Shown piece after piece: positions 8,180 to 16,278 of a DNA stretch of 64,000 bases. The stretch comes from Shewanella zhangzhouensis. GTDB taxonomy: Bacteria; Pseudomonadota; Gammaproteobacteria; Enterobacterales; Shewanellaceae. Numbering within the stretch: position 1 is the first letter of the stretch; each line of letters opens with the position of its first letter. The translations under genes were made by a program, and so were the position numbers. Location of the stretch: positions 1,982,501-2,046,500 of the forward strand of contig NZ_CP080414.1 of assembly GCF_019457615.1 (NCBI RefSeq). The letters are read 5' to 3'. The notes under the pieces are model-generated. The model was not told the DNA's origin. It did not search any database and was given only the letters and a program-made list of their open reading frames with translations.

Positions 8180-11100
8180 ATGTCACTCCCCATTTTCATG
8201 ACGCTATGCCCACAGTTGGCATCAGTGAAGCGTCAGCTCAACATCATTTTATTGCCAGGCATCCTTTGCCTGATTGCGCTGCAAAGTTGTTTTGCCGGCG
8301 CCATACAGGCAGAGGAAATCCGTCCGTCACTGGCGCGGATAAGTCTCGACAGCGAATGGCGCAGCGGCGCCTATCAAAGCCAGGGCGTGGATTATGCGCC
8401 CGCCGCATCCTGGGTTGATCCCCTGGAGCTGATGGTTCCTGCGGCCCTGCCTGACGACCAAATCCGTGACGGCCTCTATAATCTGGTGGTCGATAACCAA
8501 TACAAGGTGGATGCCGCCGGTAAGAAAGTGCAGTTCAGCCATTATGCCGACATGGTGACTGCGCCCAAGGGACTCGAGTCAGTATCGCAAATTCAGATTG
8601 AATTTGACCCCAACTATCAGCAGCTACAACTGCACTCTATCTGGGTACACAGGGCTGGTGAGCTTATCGATAAGACTCTGGATGCCGACTTTCAGCTTGC
8701 CCAAAGTCAAAATGCAGACGATCTGATGTACGACGGCAGTATGGTTGCGACCTGGGTTCTTAAAGACATTCGGGTCGGCGACATACTGGAATACAGCTAC
8801 AGTCGGCACGGTAGCAACCCCGTGTTTGAAGGGCGCTTTTTTGGTGCCCGCAATTTACAATGGAGTGTACCTGTTGCCCGCCAGCAACTGCGCATATTGT
8901 GGGGCAAACCTAAGCCGCTGAACATTAAGGTAGAAAACAGCGAACTGCAGTTTTCAAGTACGCGGCTTGGCACTCAGACAGACTACCGCTTACAAGTGGA
9001 GCACATGCCGACCATCACAAGGTCGAGTGATGCCGCCCCCTGGTATAACCCCTTCGCCAAAGCCTATTTTTCTGAAACGGATTCCTGGGAACAGGTGGTT
9101 GACTGGGCCTTGCCTCTTTTTAGTCGTCAGCAGCGAGTAAATGAAGACATAGTGCATCTGGCCGGGGAGATAGCGGCCAAGCACGACTCGAAAGCAGAGC
9201 AACTGGTCGCTGCGCTGTCCCTGGTGCAAGAAAATGTGCGCTATCTGGGACTGGAGATGGGTAGCAACAGCCACTTCCCTTCGGCCGCCGGTGACACCCT
9301 CAGCCGCCGTTATGGCGATTGTAAAGATAAGGCAGTGCTGCTGGTCACTCTGCTTGGAGAGCTCGGTGTTGAGGCATCTCCTGCGCTGGTGAATACCGAC
9401 ACAGGCAAAATGTTGCCTGCCATGTTGCCATCAGCAGACCGCTTTAACCACGCCATAGTGCGTGCCAATCTCAATGGCAATACCTATTGGCTGGATCCGA
9501 CATTGATGGATCAGGGCGATGCGCTGGAACATTTATATCAGCCGGATTATGGTTTTGCTCTGGTGCTGAGCGAAGACAGCCAGGAGCTGGTTTCCATGGC
9601 GTCTGCCGCCAGTGGCAGCCGCATCCGTTTTACTGAGGAGTACGATTTTTCTGAAGGCATAAGCGGGGTGGGGAAGGCCAACATCAGTACCTTGTATCAG
9701 GGGGACGAAGCGCGGCGGATGCGTGGTCGCATTGCTTCAGACGGATTAAAGGCACTGACTGAACAATATGCGGGGTACTATGGCAAGCAATTTAAGGGAC
9801 TCGAAGCGGCAAAGCCCCTAGAGGTGGTGGACGACAAGACCACCGGCGAGGTGCGTCTTGAGGAGGCCTACCATTTGCCTGCACCCTGGCAGGCCGATGA
9901 CGATGGCGGCTATACGGCCTATGTGTATGAATCGCAAATCTCACCCTATCTGACCTTACCTCAGGGACATGGAGACCGGGCGTTGGCCCTGAAACATCCG
10001 CTGCAAATTGAAGGGACAATCCGGCTAAAGTTTCGGGCCAATGAATGGCAGTTTGATGCTGCGGTGAGGGAAGAGACGAATCCCTTCTTTGACTACCACT
10101 ACAGTGTGGCCTTTGATAAAAATGCCAACCTTCTGACCCTGGGCTATCGCTATCAAAGCAAAACAGACCGGGTACCTGCCGACAAAGTTGATGAGTATAT
10201 TGCTGCCCTGAAAAAAGTCGCCGATACCGACAGTTACGGCATCATCGATTATAACAGCGAAGCAAATGATTCGGCGACTCAGGAAACTGATGCAACCGAT
10301 GCCGATGTGAATATGGCGGCGATTTTCCTGGGTGCGGGCTTTGTGGTGCTCTGTGCCATCGGTTTTGCCATGGCGAGTTGGCTGATTGACGATGGCCATA
10401 AAGAAAGCAGTCGTTACTATCCGGTATCGCCACTCAAAGCCCTGCTGCTGTCGCTGCTTACCTTTGGCCTGTATCCCTGCTATTGGGCCTACAAAAACTG
10501 GGAATATGTGCAGAAACAGCTTGAGCCGGGGATCTGGCCCATGGCAAGGGCTATCTTTGCGCCACTTTGGTATTACCACCTGTACCTGTCGTTGGCGAAT
10601 AACGGTGATGAAGATAAACGACGCTGGCTCATTCCTGGCTGGTTAGCGGCGCTTTTGATGGTGCTTTATATTGGTGTTTCTGCGACCAAAAAGCTTCATG
10701 GCATGACAGTGCTGGCACTGCTGGTTCCGGCACTGGTCATTTTACCGCTGGTAACTTATATCAATCGGCTCAACGGCCATAACGAGGCCTATGTTTACAA
10801 TAGTCGCTGGCGCTGGCGCCATTGGCTGCTAATGGTGGCAACTCTGCCCGTTTTGCTGTTCGTGTTGGCACAGGATGCAGGGTTTACCGCCTCTGACAGG
10901 GTTATTGCAGGCAGCGATTTATGGCAGCGCGATATCAAATTTATGAAGCGCAAAGCCATCATCGCCGCCAACGAAAACCCGGTTCTCTTCTATTCAGATG
11001 ACTGGCTCAGTAACCAGAGTGATGGTAATGGCTTTACCGATGCCCGGATATTCTCTTACTGGCTTGAAGACGGCGTGTTTTATCAGGAAACAGCGCCATT

Positions 11101-11308
11101 TGACGCGGTAAAAAATATCGAAGTGAGTTTCGCCAAAGGTGATGAATTAACGACTACCATCACAGTATACCGGGATGACGGCAGTCACTTTTTGCTGTTT
11201 GCGGCCAAGGAGGCCAGAAAGGATAGGCAGTTTGTACGTGAACTTCTGGAACGTTGGCGCAGGATAAGGCCCCAGAGTTCAGATAACCACGGAGAGCAGG
11301 AACAATGA
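8180..11308 (+). CDS. DUF3857 / transglutaminase-like membrane protein
   Basis: This 1042-residue protein has an N-terminal hydrophobic segment (about 20-40) that should export or anchor it. A DUF3857 region follows (about 75-240), then a transglutaminase-like core. Cys381 (RRYGDCKDKA), His424 (FNHAIV) and Asp439 (YWLDPT) form a plausible papain-like triad. After about residue 710 there are several membrane segments, the first near 713-735, then a Tyr/Trp-rich stretch (LTFGLYPCYWAYKNWEY) like DUF4234. The last 120 residues look soluble. Such proteins often have roles at the cell envelope, but the substrate is unknown. The fusion of a periplasmic-type transglutaminase with a DUF4234-like tail is unusual. 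The stop overlaps the next start by 4 bases. Confidence 0.8.
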   Translation: MSLPIFMTLCPQLASVKRQLNIILLPGILCLIALQSCFAGAIQAEEIRPSLARISLDSEWRSGAYQSQGVDYAPAASWVDPLELMVPAALPDDQIRDGLYNLVVDNQYKVDAAGKKVQFSHYADMVTAPKGLESVSQIQIEFDPNYQQLQLHSIWVHRAGELIDKTLDADFQLAQSQNADDLMYDGSMVATWVLKDIRVGDILEYSYSRHGSNPVFEGRFFGARNLQWSVPVARQQLRILWGKPKPLNIKVENSELQFSSTRLGTQTDYRLQVEHMPTITRSSDAAPWYNPFAKAYFSETDSWEQVVDWALPLFSRQQRVNEDIVHLAGEIAAKHDSKAEQLVAALSLVQENVRYLGLEMGSNSHFPSAAGDTLSRRYGDCKDKAVLLVTLLGELGVEASPALVNTDTGKMLPAMLPSADRFNHAIVRANLNGNTYWLDPTLMDQGDALEHLYQPDYGFALVLSEDSQELVSMASAASGSRIRFTEEYDFSEGISGVGKANISTLYQGDEARRMRGRIASDGLKALTEQYAGYYGKQFKGLEAAKPLEVVDDKTTGEVRLEEAYHLPAPWQADDDGGYTAYVYESQISPYLTLPQGHGDRALALKHPLQIEGTIRLKFRANEWQFDAAVREETNPFFDYHYSVAFDKNANLLTLGYRYQSKTDRVPADKVDEYIAALKKVADTDSYGIIDYNSEANDSATQETDATDADVNMAAIFLGAGFVVLCAIGFAMASWLIDDGHKESSRYYPVSPLKALLLSLLTFGLYPCYWAYKNWEYVQKQLEPGIWPMARAIFAPLWYYHLYLSLANNGDEDKRRWLIPGWLAALLMVLYIGVSATKKLHGMTVLALLVPALVILPLVTYINRLNGHNEAYVYNSRWRWRHWLLMVATLPVLLFVLAQDAGFTASDRVIAGSDLWQRDIKFMKRKAIIAANENPVLFYSDDWLSNQSDGNGFTDARIFSYWLEDGVFYQETAPFDAVKNIEVSFAKGDELTTTITVYRDDGSHFLLFAAKEARKDRQFVRELLERWRRIRPQSSDNHGEQEQ

Positions 11309-11994
11309 CTCAGGTCGTCATCACAGGGGCAAATCGCGGCATTGGGCTTGCGCTGACCCAACTCTATTTGGATGCAGGCTGTGATGTGGCGGCATGCTGT
11401 CGACACCCGGATGAAGCCGCGGCGCTTCATACCTTGCTGGCAACCTATGAAGGATTGGAGCTGTTTGAGCTCGACATCGCTTCTATTGATGCGATTGTAT
11501 CCTTCGGCGAGGCGCTGGCAGGTCGTCCCATCCACCGATTAATCAATAATGCCGGTTATTATGGCCCAAGAGGAGTCAGCCTCGGTAATACACCGGAGGA
11601 TGAATGGCAGGCGATGTATTCCATAAACTGCATCGGACCGCTCAAGTTGGTTGAATCCTTAACCGAGGGGTTATGCCAAGGGCAGGGTATTATCGCCAAT
11701 CTGAGTTCAAAAATGGGCAGTATGGCAGACAACAGCAGTGGCGGCGCTTATCTGTATCGCTCGGTCAAAGCCGCCCAAAACGCCGTCACCAAGTCACTTG
11801 CCATTGATTTGGCGCCTTACGGTGTAAAAGCGGTGGCCTTGCACCCTGGATGGGTCAAAACCGCCATGGGTGGGCCAAATGCCCTGATTGATACCCACAC
11901 CTCTGCGGCGGGCTTATACAGGGTGATTGAAGGGTTGACCTCTGCCCAAAGCGGTGGATTTTTTGATTATCAGGGAAACATTATTCCGTGGTAA
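11305..11994 (+). CDS. Short-chain dehydrogenase/reductase
   Basis: This 229-residue Rossmann-fold enzyme of the classical SDR type has the nucleotide-binding motif TGANRGIG at residues 7-14 (ITGANRGIGLAL), the NNAG motif, the catalytic serine region NLSSKMGS, and a YxxxK active site (YRSVK). NADP preference is likely because Arg follows the glycine motif region. Its ATG overlaps the stop of the preceding transglutaminase-like gene (ATGA), so the two are translationally coupled. The substrate cannot be inferred. Confidence 0.9.
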   Translation: MTQVVITGANRGIGLALTQLYLDAGCDVAACCRHPDEAAALHTLLATYEGLELFELDIASIDAIVSFGEALAGRPIHRLINNAGYYGPRGVSLGNTPEDEWQAMYSINCIGPLKLVESLTEGLCQGQGIIANLSSKMGSMADNSSGGAYLYRSVKAAQNAVTKSLAIDLAPYGVKAVALHPGWVKTAMGGPNALIDTHTSAAGLYRVIEGLTSAQSGGFFDYQGNIIPW

Positions 11995-12101
11995 TCAGTC
12001 CATCTCATTGATGTTAATCATGTTCTAAACTTGAGTCCTCCCTTCGCCTGTGTCAGACTCAAGTTTGATTCACAAATGCATAACATGAATAGGGAGGCAA
12101 C

Positions 12102-12686
12102 ATGACGCCTGTGTCTAAGGTGATGACGGGATCATCATGGATAACATCACTTACGCTCGCCGCAGTATTGGGGATCGCTTTGCCGAGTGCCAGTGCCAGT
12201 GCCAATGCCAATGAATTTCGCAGTGGCCCGGTTATTCAAGGCTACGGCGAGGTGGCCAACCGGGTTAAGCAAACCTACCCTATACCCAAGGATCAACATT
12301 TTAAAGTGGTCTTTGACCTGGCGGCTCAAAGTGAAGAGGGCAAGATAAACCGTACCATTGATAGCCTGGCACGTTTTATCAACATGCATGCTGCAGCAGG
12401 GGTTGATCCCAACAATATTCAGCTCGCTCTTGTGGTCCATGGCAAGGCGGTTTTCGACGTCCTCTCTGACGATGCACATTTCAAAAAGCTTGCCCGGGGC
12501 AATGCCCAGGCAAAGCTGCTCAAGGCGCTTATGGATAACGGTGTTCGGGTTATGGTTTGTGGGCAAACCGCTGCCTATTTGGGCGTAGACAACAACATGC
12601 TGCTCCCAGGGGTTGAAATGTCCCTGTCTGCCATGTCGGCCCATGCAATACTCGCGCAGCAGGGGTATAGTCAGAATCCATTCTGA
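12102..12686 (+). CDS. Periplasmic DsrE-like protein
   Basis: This 194-residue protein starts with a signal peptide (hydrophobic core about 15-30, ending ASASANA). The mature part has the alpha/beta pattern of the DsrE/DsrF family, including a conserved cysteine in VMVCGQTAAYLG near residue 154. The family includes sulfur-relay and periplasmic proteins of unknown role. The exported form here argues against cytoplasmic sulfur transfer to tRNA. AGGGAGG stands upstream of the ATG. It is monocistronic, with a strong terminator. Confidence 0.8.
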   Translation: MTPVSKVMTGSSWITSLTLAAVLGIALPSASASANANEFRSGPVIQGYGEVANRVKQTYPIPKDQHFKVVFDLAAQSEEGKINRTIDSLARFINMHAAAGVDPNNIQLALVVHGKAVFDVLSDDAHFKKLARGNAQAKLLKALMDNGVRVMVCGQTAAYLGVDNNMLLPGVEMSLSAMSAHAILAQQGYSQNPF

Positions 12687-12695
12687 GGATTGACC

Positions 12696-12731
12696 AAAAT
12701 AAAACACCGGCTTTTGCCGGTGTTTTATTTT
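12696..12731. terminator. Bidirectional terminator with a 16-bp perfect stem
   Basis: AAAATAAAACACCGGC and its exact complement flank a TTTT loop. A-rich and T-rich ends make it work in both directions. It can end the DsrE-like gene on the plus strand and the initiator-tRNA array on the minus strand. Confidence 0.85.
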
Positions 12732-12914
12732 GTCGCAATGATAAAAACGGCTTATACGGGATCGTCTAAGGCATCAAAAAAGGAATAGCAACGCTTTGTT
12801 AGCGGGTAACAATAGGAAACAGCACTGAATTTTAGGCGTTTTCAATGAGGTTAATCGTTGGAGGGCAGATTAGTCGATTGAGTTTAATGGGAGAAAAAGA
12901 AGGTATATAAACAT

Positions 12915-13004
12915 TGATTGTGGGCGCCAGATTAGTACTGGGCGCATCCGCCGACGACCTTCGACTCTTTTTAGAGAGTGAGCCTGACGAGCTAACATCT
13001 TGCA
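12915..13004 (-). pseudogene. Decayed initiator tRNA copy (most distal from the promoter)
   Basis: It aligns with the intact copies over the D-arm side and the CGACGACCTTCG stretch. It has extra bases in the T-arm (TAGTACTGGGCGCATC), lacks the CAT anticodon, and has lost part of the 5' acceptor strand. In place of the anticodon arm is a small hairpin, ACTCT / AGAGT. The spacer after it (from 13005) matches the spacer after the copy at 13192. Confidence 0.7.
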
Positions 13005-13046
13005 TCCGATTCGGTGCAATCAGTTTTGATTTGTCGTTGAGGAAAT

Positions 13047-13148
13047 TGGTTGCGGGAGCCGGATCAGTACTTAGCGGCATCCGCCGACGACCTTCGATGC
13101 TTTTATTAAGTGTGAGCCTGACGAGCTGTCATGCTGGTTTGTCTGGCG
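13047..13148 (-). pseudogene. Decayed initiator tRNA copy with insertions
   Basis: It begins like an intact copy (TGGTTGCGGGAGCCGGAT on the plus strand). It then has an insertion in the T-arm (CAGTACTTAGCGGCATC) that resembles the one in the copy at 12915. The anticodon region is replaced by ATGCTTTTATTAAGTGTGAG and the acceptor strand is degraded. It cannot fold as a normal tRNA. Confidence 0.7.
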
Positions 13149-13191
13149 TACTAAGCGAAGGGAAATTGGAATTGAGTATTAACTGAGAAAT

Positions 13192-13268
<77 letters not shown>

Positions 13269-13309
13269 TCCGATTTGATGCAATCAGTTTTAATTCGTAA
13301 TTGAGGAAT

Positions 13310-13386
<77 letters not shown>

Positions 13387-13434
13387 TCCGATTTGTATGC
13401 TGTTTGTTTTGAGTCTTTTTGTCAGCCAGAAAGT

Positions 13435-13524
13435 TGGTTGCTAGGCCATATTTGAACCGACGACCTTCGACTCTTTTATTATTAAGAGTGAGCCCGACGA
13501 GCTACCATGCTGCTCCATCCCGCG
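13435..13524 (-). pseudogene. Decayed initiator tRNA copy with enlarged anticodon arm
   Basis: The copy spans 90 positions. The 5' acceptor strand, D-arm and T-loop are preserved. The 3' acceptor strand is changed (CTAGCAACCA), the T-stem has two mismatches, and the anticodon arm is replaced by a longer hairpin (ACTCTT / AAGAGT around an A+T loop). There is no CAT anticodon. It sits between two intact genes in the same unit. Confidence 0.8.
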
Positions 13525-13572
13525 TCCGATTTGTATGCTGTTTGTTTTGAGTCTTTCTGCCAGCCAGAAAGT

Positions 13573-13649
<77 letters not shown>

Positions 13650-13707
13650 TCCGATTTTTCACTTCAATTGAAAGGCTGTTTCAGCCCTCTGCGTCGAAGC
13701 GGGGCGA

Positions 13708-13736
13708 ACTATAACTATCCTGTAATCCAATTACAA
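13708..13736 (-). promoter_or_regulatory. Sigma-70 promoter of the initiator-tRNA array
   Basis: On the minus strand TTGTAA (13736-13731) and TATAGT (13713-13708) are separated by 17 bases. A G+C-rich discriminator (CGCCCC) follows the -10 box. That is typical of stable-RNA promoters under stringent control. Confidence 0.75.
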
Positions 13737-13890
13737 GGGAAATTCCCGGTTTTGTGTTTGACTGCCCAAATATCCTGCGATGTGGGGTTAAATTGACCCA
13801 ATGTTTGCTCTGAAGAGGAATAACGGTTGCCGTATGGTCAAAAAGGCGGCGCAAACCCAAGATTGCTTATCTTTTAAAGTATCGAGCGGG

Positions 13891-13896
13891 TATAAT
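13891..13896 (+). promoter_or_regulatory. Probable -10 element of rlmL
   Basis: A perfect TATAAT lies 35 bases before the rlmL start codon. The matching -35 (TTATCT, 18 bases upstream) is weak. Confidence 0.45.
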
Positions 13897-13930
13897 ATGC
13901 CCTTTGATTTTTCTGCAGGCGTAACTCCCC

Positions 13931-16057
13931 ATGTTTAACTTTTTTGCAGCCGCCCCAAAGGGCTTTGAATATGCACTTGCCAAAGAATTGGAAACCCTTG
14001 GCGCAGAGAACGTGCGCGAAAGCGTCGCCGGCGTGTATTTCAGTGCCTCGTTGGCGCAAGGCTACCAGATTACCCTGTGGACACGTTTGGCCAGCCGTAT
14101 CGTACTGATCCTTTTTACCGGAGAGTGCCAGAGTGCTGAGCAACTCTACAATGCGGCCTACACCATTGATTGGCCATCGCACTTCAGCAATCGCAGTACC
14201 TTCAGTATCGATTTTCACGGTACCGGCGGCTTTATCAATAACAGCCAGTTTGGTGCACTGAAAATCAAAGATGCCGTAGTCGACAGATTCCGTGATGACG
14301 AATTGAGTCGCCCGGATGTGGTAAAAGGCCATCCGGACATGCGTATCGATGCACATTATGGCCGTGGCAAGATCACCATAGGGATTAACTTTTCCGGCGC
14401 TGCGCTGCACCAGCGTGGCTATCGCGGCAATACCGGTGAAGCACCGTTGAAAGAAAACCTCGCCGCCAACATGCTGTATCGCAGTGGTTGGGCCGACAAT
14501 CCCGTGACCCTGCTGGACCCTTTCTGTGGCAGTGGCACTGTGCTTATCGAGGCTGCGTTGATGGCCTGTGATATAGCGCCGGGTCTGATGCGTGAACGAT
14601 TTGGCTTTGAACACTGGCGCAGACACGACCAAGCCGTTTGGCAACAGGTGCTGGACGAAGCCAAGGCCCGTGCTTCTCTCGGTAAAACCCGTTGTCAGCT
14701 TAAGTTTTATGGCTCGGATATCGACTCGCGGGTCGTTGCACTTGCCAAACGCAATGCCAACAGCGCCGGTGTGTTCGATTTTATCGACTTTAAAGTGGCC
14801 AATGCCCTTAACATGGAGCCGCCGGTGGCAGAGGGTATGGTACTGACCAACCCCCCTTATGGTGAGCGTCTGGGTAATGTCACCAGCTTGCTGCAGCTCT
14901 ACTTCCAGCTTGGTGAAAAGTTCAAGCAGAGCTACGGCGGCTGGAAGCTCGGTTTGCTTTGCAGCGATATGGAGTTGGTATCCTCGCTCAAACTCAAAGC
15001 CGACAAACAGATGAAGATGTACAACGGGGCTCTGGAATGCGCCTTTAATCTGTATACCCTGCATGCCACCAGTACCCGTCGTGATATTCCTGTGGATACC
15101 ACGGGGCAGGGCGGCGAGATAGCCGCGCCTTTTGCCAACCGCTTGAAGAAAAATCTCAAGCAGTTGGAGAAATGGGCCAAGCGCGAAGGCATCGACAGCT
15201 ACCGTTTGTACGACGCCGATATCCCCGAATACAACGTCGCTGTCGACCGATACCTGGATTATGTGGTGGTGCAGGAATATGCGGCGCCTTCAGCCATTCC
15301 TGAAGCCGTAACCAAAAGACGCCTCACCGATGTGCTGCTCGCCTTGCCACGTGCCCTTGGTATAGACCCGGACAAGATAGTACTTAAAACCCGTGAACGT
15401 CAGAAGGGCACCAATCAGTACCAAAAGCTGGATGGTGAAAAGCTTGAGCTGGTGACCACAGAGTATGGCTGCAGCTTCAAGCTGAACCTCACAGACTATC
15501 TGGACACCGGGCTGTTCCTCGACCACCGACTGACCCGTAAATTGGTGGGCGAAAAGGCCAAAAACAGAGACGTGCTCAACCTCTTTGCCTATACGGGCAG
15601 CGCCTCTGTGCACGCCGGAAAAGGCGGTGCCAAGTCTGTCACCACGGTGGATATGTCAAATACCTATCTCAACTGGGCCAAAGACAACTTTATGTTGAAC
15701 GGCCTGATTGGACGTCAGTATCAGTTTGAACAGGCCGACTGCCTGCAGTGGATCCGCGATTGCGAAAGGCAATTTGACCTGATTTTTATCGACCCGCCCA
15801 CCTTCTCAAACTCAAAACGGATGGAAGACTCTTTTGATGTCCAGCGTGACCACGTGGATTTGTTGGCATCCCTGAAAAAGCTGTTGCGTCCTGGCGGCGA
15901 GATTGTGTTCTCCAACAATAAACGCAAATTCAAAATGGATATGGAAGCCCTCGCGGCGGCTGGCCTTAAAGCGGTAAACATTGACGATAAGGTGTTGCCA
16001 ATGGACTACGCCCGTAATCCGCAAATCCATAACTGCTGGGTTGTGACCCATGGCTGA
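13931..16057 (+). CDS. rlmL: Bifunctional 23S rRNA methyltransferase RlmK/L
   Basis: Makes m2G2445 (RlmL half) and m7G2069 (RlmK half) in 23S rRNA during ribosome assembly. The 708-residue length equals the fused gammaproteobacterial form. A THUMP-like RNA-binding domain (about 45-155) is followed by the first SAM methyltransferase (LLDPFCGSGTVLIEAAL near 193, TNPPYGERLG near 306). The second follows (LNLFAYTGSASVHAGKGGA near 548, DPPTFSNSKR near 619). The next gene overlaps its end by 8 bases, and uup follows, as in E. coli, where rlmL-uup are adjacent. Confidence 0.96.
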   Translation: MFNFFAAAPKGFEYALAKELETLGAENVRESVAGVYFSASLAQGYQITLWTRLASRIVLILFTGECQSAEQLYNAAYTIDWPSHFSNRSTFSIDFHGTGGFINNSQFGALKIKDAVVDRFRDDELSRPDVVKGHPDMRIDAHYGRGKITIGINFSGAALHQRGYRGNTGEAPLKENLAANMLYRSGWADNPVTLLDPFCGSGTVLIEAALMACDIAPGLMRERFGFEHWRRHDQAVWQQVLDEAKARASLGKTRCQLKFYGSDIDSRVVALAKRNANSAGVFDFIDFKVANALNMEPPVAEGMVLTNPPYGERLGNVTSLLQLYFQLGEKFKQSYGGWKLGLLCSDMELVSSLKLKADKQMKMYNGALECAFNLYTLHATSTRRDIPVDTTGQGGEIAAPFANRLKKNLKQLEKWAKREGIDSYRLYDADIPEYNVAVDRYLDYVVVQEYAAPSAIPEAVTKRRLTDVLLALPRALGIDPDKIVLKTRERQKGTNQYQKLDGEKLELVTTEYGCSFKLNLTDYLDTGLFLDHRLTRKLVGEKAKNRDVLNLFAYTGSASVHAGKGGAKSVTTVDMSNTYLNWAKDNFMLNGLIGRQYQFEQADCLQWIRDCERQFDLIFIDPPTFSNSKRMEDSFDVQRDHVDLLASLKKLLRPGGEIVFSNNKRKFKMDMEALAAAGLKAVNIDDKVLPMDYARNPQIHNCWVVTHG

Positions 16058-16277
16058 GTTTGTGTTGTACCACACCGATGGTTGTCATCTTTGCCATTTG
16101 GCCGAGGCGCTGCTGCAAGAGGCCGGCGTGACCTGCGTGATGGTGGATATTTGTGATGATGAGTCGCTTGCTGAGCGTTATGGGGTGCGTATCCCCGTAC
16201 TGTTACGTAAGCGGGATGGCGCCGAGCTCGGCTGGCCGTTTGAACTTGTCGATGTAATCTCTTTTACAGGAGTCTGA
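16050..16277 (+). CDS. Glutaredoxin-family (DUF836) thiol protein
   Basis: This 75-residue thioredoxin-fold protein has CHLC (a CxxC redox pair) at residues 11-14 in the context YHTDGCHLCHLAEALL, and the cis-proline region IRIPVL. Its start overlaps the end of rlmL by 8 bases and uup starts one base after its stop, so it belongs to an rlmL-grx-uup operon. The partner is unknown. Confidence 0.85.
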   Translation: MAEFVLYHTDGCHLCHLAEALLQEAGVTCVMVDICDDESLAERYGVRIPVLLRKRDGAELGWPFELVDVISFTGV

Positions 16278-16278
16278 T

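Larger units (their letters stand above)
12740..13191 (-). other. Gene-free stretch holding remains of initiator-tRNA units
   Basis: No credible protein gene is seen. From about 12915 the stretch consists of two decayed initiator-tRNA copies (12915-13004 and 13047-13148) and their spacers. The part 12740-12914 shows nothing recognisable beyond weak similarity to the spacers. Confidence 0.7.

Noticed and set aside
12914..13186. 90-codon open frame across the decayed tRNA copies
   Set aside because: It runs antisense through tRNA-derived repeats, has no ribosome site, and its composition is explained by the repeats.
13874..15064. 396-codon open frame antisense to rlmL
   Set aside because: It lies on the opposite strand of a well-conserved gene and shows no family motif; a shadow of codon bias.
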